Positions 19,167 to 28,072 are shown, numbered from the stretch's first letter. The stretch: 64,000 nucleotides of DNA from Bifidobacterium sp. (GCF_022647885.1 NZ_JALCLM010000001.1:496001-560000); one strand, 5' to 3'. Program-made: numbers and translations. The notes: generated by a model from the sequence alone, not told the origin.

Positions 19167-21296
19167 ATGGCACGACGACTTGTACGAATGGGAATCGACG
19201 TCGGTGGAACCAACACCAAATGCGTTGCAATAGATAACAACACCCATGAGATCATCGGAAAAGCTTCGGTCTTCACCACGCATGACGACAAGGCCGGAGT
19301 TGCCACCGGAGTGGTCGACTGCTTCCAGCAATGCATGGAGAAGAACGGCATCTCCCCGGAGGAAGTGGTATTCGTCGCGCATTCCACGACCCAGGCTACG
19401 AATGCGCTGCTCGAAGGGGATGTCGCCAACGTGGGCATCCTGGGCACGGCCAAGGGATGGCTGTCTTCGATCCTGACCAAAAGTCAGTTGCATCTGGACG
19501 ATATCGATCTTGGCACCGGCCGTCAGATTCATATTGTGGATGAGTTCATCAATAGCAAGAATCTGACCACCGAGTCCATCAAAAAGGCTTTGGCGGATAT
19601 GGGTGCCAAAGGAGTGCAAGTTGTCGTTGCCAGCGCGGCTTTCGGGGTTGACGGCGACGATTCGGAACGAACCATAGCCGATATCTCCGATGCCGAAGGA
19701 TATCCAGCCACTGCGGCGTCGGAGATCACCAAGATGTACGGGCTGGCCAGACGCACCAGAACCGCCGCCATCAATGCCAGCATTCTTCCCAAGATGCTTG
19801 ATACGGCTGAGAAAACCGAAAGTTCGGTTCGCGCCACCGGAGTGAATGTGCCACTGATGATCATGCGTGGTGATGGCGGGGTCATGGACTTCGAAGAGAT
19901 GAAGAAGCGCCCGGTGTTGACGATGCTCTCCGGTCCCGCCGCATCCGTGATGGGTGCTCTGATGTATCTTCGTGCATCCAACGGTATGTATTTCGAAGTT
20001 GGCGGCACCACCACGAACATCGGTGTGATCAAGAATGGTCGTCCTGCCATCGACTATTCGGTGGTCGGAGGCCATGAAACTTTTGTCAGCTCCCTTGATG
20101 TGCGTGTGTTGGCGGTGGCGGGCGGCTCGATGGTCAGAGTGAACAAATCAGGTGTGGTTGATGTGGGTCCGCGATCGGCCCACATCGCGGGTTTGGATTA
20201 CGCGGTCTTTACGAATCCAGAGGAAATCGTGAATCCGCAGATGGAGCTTTGCCAACCCAAGGAGGGCGATCCCTCGGATTACGTCAAGATCAACCTGGAA
20301 AACGGCTCAAGCGTCACCATCACTAATTCCTGTGCGGCGAATGTTCTGGGTTACGTCACGAAAGGGGATTATTCCTACGGCAGTCCGGAGGCCGCGCGTA
20401 AGGCGATGGAACCAGTCGCTGCATATTGCGGATTGAGCGTTGAGGAGCTGGCAAAACAGATTCTCGCGAAATCTTACGAGAAGATCGAAAGCTGCATCAA
20501 TGCCCTGGCCGAGAAATACAAGCTGTCGCATGAGCAGATCTCGTTGGTTGGCTGTGGCGGCGGAGCTGCATCGCTGCTCCGCTACACCGCTGAGACCTTG
20601 GATGTGAAATACATGATCCCGGAGAATGCGGAGGTCATTTCGTCCATCGGGGTGGCGCTCGCCATGATCAGGGATGTGGTCGAACGTGTGGTGCCGACAC
20701 CCTCCGCAGAAGACATCAGATCGATCAGAGAAGAAGCCACTGCGCAGGCGATCTCGTCCGGTGCTGCACCGGAAACCATCGAAGTGCACATCGACATCAA
20801 CACGCAGGAGTCGAAACTCACCGCGATTGCTACTGGATCGACAGCCGTGCAGTCGCAGGATTTGCTCGCAGCAGCGAGTGACGATGAATTGAAACAGATC
20901 GCAGCCGACGATATGCGTCTGCCGGTTGCGGAGGTCACCTTAGACACTGGAACTGATTTCATCAAGGTGTTCACTGCGCAGAAGAACGACACAACCTCCG
21001 TGCGCATCATCGATAAGAAGGGATTCATCAAGGTTCAGCGTGATGGGGCGAGGATCGAGAGCACCACGGTCGGGAAGTATCAGGATACCGTGCGGCAACT
21101 CTACGATGATCTTGCCGTCTATATGTCTGATGCAGTGCTTCGTCCATACTTCTATGTGTGTCTCGGAGGCAAAGTGATGGACTTCGATGGCAGCAGTATG
21201 GACTATGAACAGCTGCTGGTGTTGATGGATGTCGAATTCGGCGATGCCGAGCCGGACCAAGATATCATCATCGTTGCGGCGAAGAGCACGATCTGA
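19167..21296 (+). CDS. Hydantoinase/oxoprolinase (HyuA-type) ATPase-fold protein
   Basis: 709 residues. The N-terminus RLVRMGIDVGGTNTKCVAID and HSTTQATNALLEGDVANVGILG are the phosphate-binding ASKHA motifs of HyuA/5-oxoprolinase proteins. LMIMRGDGGVMDFEEM, LSGPAASVMGALMY, FEVGGTTTNIGVI, LVGCGGGAASLL and ENAEVISSIGVALAMI continue the family pattern. About 170 C-terminal residues after 540 form an extra domain. Family members couple ATP to ring opening or carboxylation (hydantoins, 5-oxoproline, acetone), usually with a HyuB partner, which is absent here. ATP-dependent opening or activation of a lactone or similar substrate is an inference. The next gene's ATG overlaps its stop (TGATG), so the two are coupled. 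Confidence 0.88.
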   Translation: MARRLVRMGIDVGGTNTKCVAIDNNTHEIIGKASVFTTHDDKAGVATGVVDCFQQCMEKNGISPEEVVFVAHSTTQATNALLEGDVANVGILGTAKGWLSSILTKSQLHLDDIDLGTGRQIHIVDEFINSKNLTTESIKKALADMGAKGVQVVVASAAFGVDGDDSERTIADISDAEGYPATAASEITKMYGLARRTRTAAINASILPKMLDTAEKTESSVRATGVNVPLMIMRGDGGVMDFEEMKKRPVLTMLSGPAASVMGALMYLRASNGMYFEVGGTTTNIGVIKNGRPAIDYSVVGGHETFVSSLDVRVLAVAGGSMVRVNKSGVVDVGPRSAHIAGLDYAVFTNPEEIVNPQMELCQPKEGDPSDYVKINLENGSSVTITNSCAANVLGYVTKGDYSYGSPEAARKAMEPVAAYCGLSVEELAKQILAKSYEKIESCINALAEKYKLSHEQISLVGCGGGAASLLRYTAETLDVKYMIPENAEVISSIGVALAMIRDVVERVVPTPSAEDIRSIREEATAQAISSGAAPETIEVHIDINTQESKLTAIATGSTAVQSQDLLAAASDDELKQIAADDMRLPVAEVTLDTGTDFIKVFTAQKNDTTSVRIIDKKGFIKVQRDGARIESTTVGKYQDTVRQLYDDLAVYMSDAVLRPYFYVCLGGKVMDFDGSSMDYEQLLVLMDVEFGDAEPDQDIIIVAAKSTI

Positions 21297-22081
21297 TGAG
21301 CAACCCGTGGAGGCACCTCGGTGAAGACCTCAAATCGAGTTTCTCTGGAATGCCAGGATTGACGACGATCCCTGGGGTGACGCAAGTGAAAGTGCGGGCG
21401 TGTTCGGCACGTGAACTGCTCGACCAGACCATGTCGTTGCCCCAGGAGGCCTTTCAATGGCACATGCTGTCGAACGACCCACTGTATGAACGCTATAGCG
21501 ACGAGCAGCGTCGCGAGATCATCGCTTTAGCGGCAGGAGTGGGGCAAAAATACGCCGACGAAGTGCTTGCCTTGGGTGGTGATCTGGACGACGTATTGGG
21601 CCACTATGACATCGCCTACGACGAACAAAGCAAACCGCTTTCGGCGGACAGAGTGGTGTTCGCGCAGTATGTCGAGCCCAATGCCGTCACCGTATTCACT
21701 GACACGTTGGACAAGTATCAGCGATACAGCGAATGTCAGGACAATGAACACGACATGAGTCGTGACGCAGTGCGCGAAGTGTTGATTGCGCATGAACTGT
21801 TTCACTATCTCGAACACCGCGATGAGCGAAGCATCGTTACCAAGAACTACAAGACCACGACGCATCGAGCGGGTCCGCTACGGCTGCGATCCCGAGTTGC
21901 GGCGATGAGCGAGATCGCAGCCATGTCCTTCGCCAAGGGATGGCTGGGTCTCGACTATTCGCCCAATGTATATGACGTCCTGCTTGTGCGCCTATACGAG
22001 CCGGATGCGGCCACGATGATCCTCGACAATATCCGTGAAGTTTACCAAGACAACAATCCGCAGGCCATCAAGGCCGTATGA
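21296..22081 (+). CDS. Unrecognised protein with HExxH zincin-like motif
   Basis: 261 residues, no signal peptide or membrane segment, so cytosolic. I do not recognise the family with certainty. It contains LIAHELFHYLEHRDE, a HExxH motif, and about 50 residues later AAMSEIAAMSFAKGWLGL, whose Glu could be the third metal ligand of a gluzincin-like site. It could be a metallopeptidase or a metal-dependent hydrolase adapted to a small substrate. It overlaps the HyuA-type stop by 1 base and the next frame at its own end, so it is embedded in the operon and translationally coupled to the HyuA-type protein, suggesting a joint function. Confidence 0.75.
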   Translation: MSNPWRHLGEDLKSSFSGMPGLTTIPGVTQVKVRACSARELLDQTMSLPQEAFQWHMLSNDPLYERYSDEQRREIIALAAGVGQKYADEVLALGGDLDDVLGHYDIAYDEQSKPLSADRVVFAQYVEPNAVTVFTDTLDKYQRYSECQDNEHDMSRDAVREVLIAHELFHYLEHRDERSIVTKNYKTTTHRAGPLRLRSRVAAMSEIAAMSFAKGWLGLDYSPNVYDVLLVRLYEPDAATMILDNIREVYQDNNPQAIKAV

Positions 22082-22098
22082 AAGAAGTAGGAGCAATC

Positions 22099-23055
22099 AT
22101 GGGAAAAAAGCAAATATTGGTCACGGGAATCGTTCCCAGGGAAGGTCTCGACGAGCTGTTCGAGCGTTTCGACGTCACCTACACGCAGGATGAACCCTTC
22201 TCACGGGCTTGGGTGCTGGACCATGCGAATCATTACGATGGCATGATTCTTATGGCACAACGAGGAGACAAGGAATTCATTGATGCGTGCGATCGCCTGA
22301 AGATTATTTCCCTCAACGCGGTGGGATACGACCATGTGGATACAGCGTATGCCAAAGAACACGGTATCGCGGTAGCCAATTCACCTCAGGCAGTACGTAT
22401 TCCTACTGCGGAACTGACATTCAGTTTATTGCTGGCCGCGGTGAAGCGGCTGCATTTCTACGATGCCACCGTACGTGAAGGTGATTGGTTCGATGTATCC
22501 GAACGCCGTCTGCAGGGGCGTACCCTTCATGGTCTGACGTTGGGAATCTTCGGCATGGGACGCATCGGTAAAACCGTTGCTGAATATGCGACAGCTTTCG
22601 GTATGTCGGTGATTTACAACGATTCGCACCACCTTGATGCCGACACTGAGGCACGCACCGGATACCGTTATGTGGAATTCGATGAATTGCTGAAGCGTTC
22701 GGATGTCATCACGATTCATGCACCGGGTCTGCCCTCCACAACGGGATTGTTCGATGCGGCCGCATTTCAGGCCATGAAGGATGACGCCTACATCATCAAC
22801 GCCGCCCGCGGCCCGATCATCAACCAGAATGATCTGATCACGGCGCTTAAGCAGGGCGACATCGCCGGTGCTGGTCTGGATGTGTTCGAGACAGAACCGA
22901 ATATTCCCGAAGCATTGCGTGAGCTGCCCAACGTCATCATGTCTCCACATGCGGGGACGGGAACGGTTGAAGGGCGCATCGAACTTGCCAAGGAGGCTGC
23001 GAACAACATCATCAGCTTCTTCGACGGTACGCCGGTAAATGTAGTCAACAAGTAA
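22099..23055 (+). CDS. NAD(P)-dependent D-2-hydroxyacid dehydrogenase
   Basis: 318 residues from ATG 22099, chosen because AGGAG lies 6 bases before it; an in-frame ATG at 22078 would add 7 residues and overlap the previous gene. The family signature is complete: TLGIFGMGRIGKTVAEYA (GxGxxG Rossmann site), catalytic Arg in NAARGPIINQ, Glu in VFETEPNIP and His in SPHAGTGT. It reduces a 2-keto acid to the 2-hydroxy acid. In this cluster the expected reaction is 2,3-diketo-L-gulonate to 3-keto-L-gulonate, done in E. coli by the unrelated YiaK (DlgD). The substrate is inferred from context only. Confidence 0.9.
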   Translation: MGKKQILVTGIVPREGLDELFERFDVTYTQDEPFSRAWVLDHANHYDGMILMAQRGDKEFIDACDRLKIISLNAVGYDHVDTAYAKEHGIAVANSPQAVRIPTAELTFSLLLAAVKRLHFYDATVREGDWFDVSERRLQGRTLHGLTLGIFGMGRIGKTVAEYATAFGMSVIYNDSHHLDADTEARTGYRYVEFDELLKRSDVITIHAPGLPSTTGLFDAAAFQAMKDDAYIINAARGPIINQNDLITALKQGDIAGAGLDVFETEPNIPEALRELPNVIMSPHAGTGTVEGRIELAKEAANNIISFFDGTPVNVVNK

Positions 23056-23115
23056 GCCACGTGTCTGAGATCGCCGATCGCTGATGTGCCAGACGCTTTT
23101 CGGTTGGGAGTGTGT

Positions 23116-24147
23116 ATGGAATTCCAAAAAATATTTGCAGATGAGTTGGATCATGGATATGCGGTGATGCGGCTGCATGAGCAGGGCAGAGATTTCGTCC
23201 TGATCGCATCCGAGGAGAATAAACCTTGCTACGCCTATGATTTGGACAACCATTACCGCAGAATCACAGTGTGGAATGATGTCGGTGGCACCATGACCAT
23301 GGTGCAGATCCCCGGTACGCTTGATTTTCTTGCCACGCAGCGCTTCTATCCGGGGTTCAATTCCGCCGCATGCCGGATCGTCCGCGCACATTTCAATGGT
23401 GTGGACTGGGACCTCTCCGAAGTGGCGCAGATGCCCTATATTCATCGTTTCGACATCATCGAACATGATGGCGGCTTCCGCTTTATTGGGTGTTCCATCG
23501 CCAATTCCAAACAGGATACGGATGACTGGTCCGATCCTGGGAAGGTATTCGTGGGTATGTACGACGAGCAGAAGAATATTCTGCAAGACGTACATCCCCT
23601 GGACGTGCGAATCACCAAGAATCATGGATACCGCAGAGGCGACGGGACATACTCATTCATCACCGGAGCTGAAGGGATCTTCAAACTGCTGTATCCGGCT
23701 GACGGAGCTGGATGGCGCATTGAACGAGTGGCAGACAACGAGACGAGTGACATGGCCGGAGTTGACGTCGACGGTGATGGTAGGAAGGAATATCTGGCGA
23801 TTCAAGGATTCCACGGATGTCATCTGCGTTTGTACGACGATCATTTCAACACTATCGCTGTCTCAAATAGACAAACGCCGTTCGGACACGCGATCGATGG
23901 TGTGACGGTGTCGGGGGAGACCTTCTTCCTCTTCGGATATCGCGACGGCAAACAGGAGCTGGAACTCGTGACGCTCGACGATGGGACATTGAAGGAGACC
24001 GTCATAGATTCCGGCGTCGGCCCCAGCAATGTGCTCGTGTATCGCAAGGCAGGTAAGGATTATCTGCTGAGCGCCAATCGCGAGAAGAACGAGGTGGCCA
24101 TCTACCGTATATCCAGCACAGCGCCCGGCAACATGGATGCGGAGTAG
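23116..24147 (+). CDS. Cytosolic beta-propeller-like protein, function unknown
   Basis: 343 residues from ATG 23116, chosen for the GGGAG 5 bases upstream. There is no signal peptide. The sequence is rich in short beta strands and aromatic turns; GVDVDGDGRKEYLAIQ has the DxDGDG form of a calcium-binding FG-GAP/VCBS-type blade, and HAIDGVTVSGETFFLFGYRDGKQELELV, FITGAEGIFKLLY and GPSNVLVYRKAG look like further blades. Cytosolic propellers in sugar operons are sometimes lactonases or isomerases, but no catalytic signature is clear to me. It sits between the dehydrogenase and the kinase, 60 bases and 3 bases from them, so it is part of the transcript. Confidence 0.7.
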   Translation: MEFQKIFADELDHGYAVMRLHEQGRDFVLIASEENKPCYAYDLDNHYRRITVWNDVGGTMTMVQIPGTLDFLATQRFYPGFNSAACRIVRAHFNGVDWDLSEVAQMPYIHRFDIIEHDGGFRFIGCSIANSKQDTDDWSDPGKVFVGMYDEQKNILQDVHPLDVRITKNHGYRRGDGTYSFITGAEGIFKLLYPADGAGWRIERVADNETSDMAGVDVDGDGRKEYLAIQGFHGCHLRLYDDHFNTIAVSNRQTPFGHAIDGVTVSGETFFLFGYRDGKQELELVTLDDGTLKETVIDSGVGPSNVLVYRKAGKDYLLSANREKNEVAIYRISSTAPGNMDAE

Positions 24148-24150
24148 ATT

Positions 24151-25710
24151 ATGGAACCGCACTCACCACGAAGATACCTGACCCTTGACAATGGGGGAAC
24201 CAATACCAAAGCGCTGCTGTTCGATGACGAAGGCAGGATGTTGGCGAAGAGCTCCTTTGCAACGGATTGGATACAGCCCCAGCCAAGCATGAGAGAGATT
24301 GATCTGCATACGCTCAAAGATTCCATATTTTCAGTCATTCGAACTGTTCTCTCGAATGCGGGAATCAGCGGATCTGAAGTGGACTGCATTACCTGCGTGG
24401 GGCATGGCAAAGGACTGTACACGCTTGACAAAACCGGGAGGGTACGTCACCGCGGGATTTTGTCCACGGACAATCGGGCCAAGGCATTGACCACCGAATT
24501 TGAGCGGCGCGTGGAGACGATCTATCCGATAAGCTCTCAACACGTGATGCCGAGTCAGGCACCGGTGCTGTTGCGTTGGTTGAAGGAACACAGTCCGGAC
24601 GTCTACAGCGACATAGGCACGGTATTCTCCGCCAAGGACTTCGTTCGTTTTCTGTTATCTGGGGACATTCACCAGGAGATTGCCGACGCATCGGGCAACA
24701 ATCTGGTGAATCTGCACACCAGGGAGTATGACCCCAGACTGTTCGAATTCTTTGGCATCGACGAAGCACTTGACTGGATGCCTCCTCTGGTGGAAGCGGA
24801 ATCCTTGGTTAGCTCGGTTGACTCGACGGCGGCTGCGCAAACGGGATTGACCGAAGGAACCCCAATCACCGGTGGGCTGTTTGACATCGATGCGGGGACT
24901 CTGGGCATGGGGGTCCTTGATACAAGCCGTTTCGGAATTATCGCCGGCACATGGAATATCAATGTGTATCCGGTTGCAGAGCCGTGCGCTTGCAAACCGG
25001 GAATCATGAACTCCCTGTTTGCCGCACGGCAGATACTGACCGAAGCATCAAGTCCGACCTCCGCGGGGAATCTGGATATTATACTCAGGCTTCTTATGCC
25101 GGATCGTTTGCAGCTTGCGCAAACAACAGGCACAGCAATCTATGACGAGCTTGAGCGTGTATTGAATGCCTCGCGCGGGGAGCCGTCGCCGGTGGTGTAT
25201 TTCCCCTTCTTGTATGGCAGCAACAGTGATCCCTACGCGTCGGCAGGTTTTCTGGGTATCGATAGCACGACTACTCGTGAACATCTGATTATGGCGGTTT
25301 ACGAGGGAATCGTCTTCGCACATCGGCAGCATATCGACCAGCTGCGTGCAGTCTGTGCGGGCATGCCGCCCGTGGCGCGCGTTTCTGGAGGAGCGGCAAA
25401 TTCTGCGGCCTGGATGCAGCTGTTCGCCGACGTATTGAAGATTCGTATAGAAACACTGCGGCAGAAGGAGAGTTCAGGATTAGGTGGCGCCATCGTATCA
25501 GCGGTTGCGACAGGCAGATACCCCTCATTGATCCAGGCGGTGCGGCACATGGTGGAGGTCGCCCATGCTTATGAACCCGACGAGGTCTCTGCTGCGCGAT
25601 ACGCGGAGAAATATGACACATATCAGGATATGCTCGGCGCTCTTTCCGGTCATTGGGATGGGCGCAACGGTGCCGTCGGCACCAAAGCAACAACGGAAAA
25701 CGAGGTGTAA
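24151..25710 (+). CDS. FGGY-family carbohydrate kinase (L-xylulose/3-keto-L-gulonate kinase-like)
   Basis: 519 residues, normal for FGGY kinases. The N-terminal phosphate loop LTLDNGGTNTKALLFDDEGR, the CVGHGKGLY segment, SAKDFVRFLLSGD, TGGLFDIDAGTLGMG and VARVSGGAANSAAWMQLFADVLK with SSGLGGAIVSAV are classic. LyxK (L-xylulokinase), the E. coli counterpart in the yia operon, also phosphorylates 3-keto-L-gulonate, which would feed the decarboxylase two genes downstream. That specificity is an inference from gene order. It starts 3 bases after the propeller stop and is followed after 2 bases by the epimerase. Confidence 0.88.
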   Translation: MEPHSPRRYLTLDNGGTNTKALLFDDEGRMLAKSSFATDWIQPQPSMREIDLHTLKDSIFSVIRTVLSNAGISGSEVDCITCVGHGKGLYTLDKTGRVRHRGILSTDNRAKALTTEFERRVETIYPISSQHVMPSQAPVLLRWLKEHSPDVYSDIGTVFSAKDFVRFLLSGDIHQEIADASGNNLVNLHTREYDPRLFEFFGIDEALDWMPPLVEAESLVSSVDSTAAAQTGLTEGTPITGGLFDIDAGTLGMGVLDTSRFGIIAGTWNINVYPVAEPCACKPGIMNSLFAARQILTEASSPTSAGNLDIILRLLMPDRLQLAQTTGTAIYDELERVLNASRGEPSPVVYFPFLYGSNSDPYASAGFLGIDSTTTREHLIMAVYEGIVFAHRQHIDQLRAVCAGMPPVARVSGGAANSAAWMQLFADVLKIRIETLRQKESSGLGGAIVSAVATGRYPSLIQAVRHMVEVAHAYEPDEVSAARYAEKYDTYQDMLGALSGHWDGRNGAVGTKATTENEV

Positions 25711-25712
25711 CG

Positions 25713-26582
25713 ATGAATTCACTAGGAATATACGAGAAAGCCCTGCCGAAGGTGGAATCTTGGCAGGAGTGCTTCGCGACGGTGCGTGACCTGGGATTCA
25801 ATTTCCTGGAGTTCTCGGTTGACGAGAGTGACGAAAGATTGGCGCGTCTTGAATGGACTCGTTCGCAGCGCGAATTGTTCAGAGATGCCGCCTGGCATTC
25901 CGGTGTACGGGTGCATACCCTGATGCTCAGCGGGCATAGAAGGTTTCCTCTAGGCTCTGCCGATCCTGTGACCAGGGAGAAGAGCCTCACCATGCTGTAC
26001 CAGGCCATCGATCTGGCTTACGACTTGGATATCCGCAATATTCAGATGGCGGGTTATGACGTGTACTATGAACCCAAAACTGTGGAATCCAGGGAATGGT
26101 TCATCGAGAACCTGAAAAAGGGCGTGGAATACGCCGCATCCCGTCAGGTCATGTTGGATATCGAGACCATGGATGATCCTTTCCTGAACTCTGTACGCAA
26201 GATCAAGGCCCTTAAGACGCAGATCCACAGCCCATGGCTTCAGGTGTATCCGGATCTGGGAAATCTCACCGCCTGGCCCGATAACAATGTCGGCGCCGAG
26301 CTTGAGTCGGGAATCGACAATATCGTCTCCATACACCTCAAAGACACTAAGCCTGTGACCGCCACCGAGCCAGGTGAATTCAGGGACGTTCCGTTCGGCG
26401 ATGGAACGGTCGACTTCGAGGGATGTCTCAGAACATTGCACCGGCTCGGATACACAGGTGCCTTCACCATCGAGATGTGGACCCAGCAGGCCCCGGATCC
26501 CATCTCGGCCGTTCGTAAGGCAAAAGCGTATTTTGCTGAGATATTCAAGAATGTCGGCATTGAGCAGGAAACGCTGCGTTAA
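25713..26582 (+). CDS. L-xylulose/L-ribulose-5-phosphate 3-epimerase (UlaE/SgbU-like)
   Basis: 289 residues from ATG 25713, 2 bases after the kinase stop (GAGGTG overlaps that stop region). The TIM-barrel xylose-isomerase-like family is clear: MNSLGIYEKALPKVESWQE at the N-terminus, FNFLEFSVDESDERLARLEW, CMLSGHRRFPLGS-like SGHRRFPLGSAD, QMAGYDVYYE, MLDIETMDD with a metal Glu, LQVYPDLGNLTAW, SIHLKDTKP and FTIEMWTQ. UlaE and SgbU convert L-xylulose 5-phosphate to L-ribulose 5-phosphate, the step between the neighbouring decarboxylase and 4-epimerase. All three lower-pathway enzymes follow each other here. Confidence 0.93.
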   Translation: MNSLGIYEKALPKVESWQECFATVRDLGFNFLEFSVDESDERLARLEWTRSQRELFRDAAWHSGVRVHTLMLSGHRRFPLGSADPVTREKSLTMLYQAIDLAYDLDIRNIQMAGYDVYYEPKTVESREWFIENLKKGVEYAASRQVMLDIETMDDPFLNSVRKIKALKTQIHSPWLQVYPDLGNLTAWPDNNVGAELESGIDNIVSIHLKDTKPVTATEPGEFRDVPFGDGTVDFEGCLRTLHRLGYTGAFTIEMWTQQAPDPISAVRKAKAYFAEIFKNVGIEQETLR

Positions 26583-26632
26583 GCAATGCCAATAGAGCGC
26601 CGCAGCTTTCGCGGCCCGGTGGGAAGGAAGGG

Positions 26633-27259
26633 ATGATGATGAAATTACAGGTTGCCATCGATCGTGTGGATCTGGCCAAGGCCGAAGAATTCGTTCGTGA
26701 GCTGAGGGGCGAGGCTGACATCATAGAAATGGGCACTTCGCTGACGATGGAGTTTGGAGTGCGTAGTCTGGCTCCGCTGGTGAGTTTGGCGGGGGACACT
26801 CCGATGCTGGGTGATATCAAGACCTGTGATGAAGGCGCATACGAATTCGATACAGGGTTCTCATGCGGATTTTCATACCTCACGGTTATGGGAGCTGCAT
26901 CAATCGAGACCGTGCGGACCTGTTACGAGTCCACGGCACGGCACGGCAGGCGGATGATGATCGATCTGATCGGGTGCGATGAGGAACGCGTCACCATGTT
27001 GTCGGAGTTCTCCGATGCCATCTTCTATCTGCACACGTCAATTGATGCGCCGCAGCCTCCCAGCCCACTCCAGGAGATACGTGCCTTCAAGCGCGACTTC
27101 CCTTCCGTGAGACATATTGCTATCTCTGCTGATGGGAATCTTGAAGAAATAGGTGATCTTTCGCGCGAGGGGGTCGAGATTCTGATCATGGGGCCGACCA
27201 TCAATGCCGCGGCGGACCCGAAGGCAGCCTGCCGATCTGTAATGGCTAGATGGCGCTGA
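26633..27259 (+). CDS. 3-keto-L-gulonate-6-phosphate decarboxylase (UlaD/SgbH-like)
   Basis: 208 residues. The orotidine-decarboxylase-superfamily barrel is shown by LQVAIDRVDLAKAEEFV, IIEMGTSLTMEFGV (catalytic Glu), MLGDIKTCDEGAYE (the DxKxxD catalytic motif), and the C-terminal phosphate-binding strands IAISADGNLEEI and ILIMGPTINAAADP. Hexulose-phosphate synthases share the fold, but the neighbours (UlaE-like epimerase upstream, AraD-like epimerase downstream) favour keto-gulonate phosphate decarboxylase, giving L-xylulose 5-phosphate and CO2. Three ATG codons stand in tandem after GGAAGGAAGG; the true start may be the second or third. Confidence 0.9.
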   Translation: MMMKLQVAIDRVDLAKAEEFVRELRGEADIIEMGTSLTMEFGVRSLAPLVSLAGDTPMLGDIKTCDEGAYEFDTGFSCGFSYLTVMGAASIETVRTCYESTARHGRRMMIDLIGCDEERVTMLSEFSDAIFYLHTSIDAPQPPSPLQEIRAFKRDFPSVRHIAISADGNLEEIGDLSREGVEILIMGPTINAAADPKAACRSVMARWR

Positions 27260-27320
27260 GGTGTGGCAGTAAACAATGTGCTATGAGAAGTGAATCGTTT
27301 TTTAAAGGAAAGGAACAACA

Positions 27321-28013
27321 ATGGTGTCGTTAGCTGATTATTCGGATGTGGTGCGTGCTGAGGTGAAGCAGGTGCGCGAGGTGGTGTCTGGGTTACATGG
27401 GCAGTTGTTGAAGTGGAATCTGGTGGTGTGGACGGCGGGTAATGTGTCGCAGCGTTTGCGTTCGGCTGATTTGATGGTGATCAAGCCTTCGGGTGTCAGG
27501 TATGAGTTTTTGACACCGCAGTCGATGGTGGTGACGGATCTGGAGGGTAATGTGGTCGATGGTGAGCAGGCGCCATCGTCTGATACAGCGTCGCACGCAT
27601 ATATCTATCGGCATATGCCCGAGGTGTTTGGCGTGGTGCATACACACTCGACGTATGCGACGGCGTGGGCTGCTGCCGGTAGGGATATTCCGTGTGCGTT
27701 GACGATGATGGGTGATGAGTTCGGTGGCCGTGTGCCGGTTGGTCCGTTCAAGTTGATTGGTTCGGAGGCCATCGGAGAGGGTGTGGTGGAGACGCTGGCT
27801 CGTTTTCCGAAGTCGCCGGCGGTTTTGATGCGTAATCATGGGCCGTTTGCGGTGGGTGTTGATGCGGAGTCGGCGGTGAAGGCAGCGGCAATGACGGAGG
27901 AGGTGGCTCGTACGGTGTGGGCGGCGGAGCAGTTGGGTGGTGCGGTTGAGATTGCTCAGCATGATATCGACAGCCTCAATGATCGCTACCAAAACATCTA
28001 TGGACAGCATTAA
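27321..28013 (+). CDS. L-ribulose-5-phosphate 4-epimerase (AraD/UlaF/SgbE-like)
   Basis: 230 residues. The class II aldolase/epimerase fold carries the substrate site NLVVWTAGNVSQRL and KPSGVRYEFL, the zinc ligands VVHTHSTYA (His about 107 and 109) and MRNHGPFAVG (His about 173). The family converts L-ribulose 5-phosphate to D-xylulose 5-phosphate, which enters the phosphoketolase (bifid) shunt. AAAGGAAAGGA precedes the ATG. Its coding strand is visibly richer in G and T (gtg, tcg, ggt codons) than the genes upstream, which hints at a separate origin. It is the last intact gene before mobile-element debris. Confidence 0.93.
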   Translation: MVSLADYSDVVRAEVKQVREVVSGLHGQLLKWNLVVWTAGNVSQRLRSADLMVIKPSGVRYEFLTPQSMVVTDLEGNVVDGEQAPSSDTASHAYIYRHMPEVFGVVHTHSTYATAWAAAGRDIPCALTMMGDEFGGRVPVGPFKLIGSEAIGEGVVETLARFPKSPAVLMRNHGPFAVGVDAESAVKAAAMTEEVARTVWAAEQLGGAVEIAQHDIDSLNDRYQNIYGQH

Positions 28014-28072
28014 AACTTCCAACAACACTGAAAGAGCTTGCCAAGTGTTGTGTGTAAGGGTGTATTTGGTTT

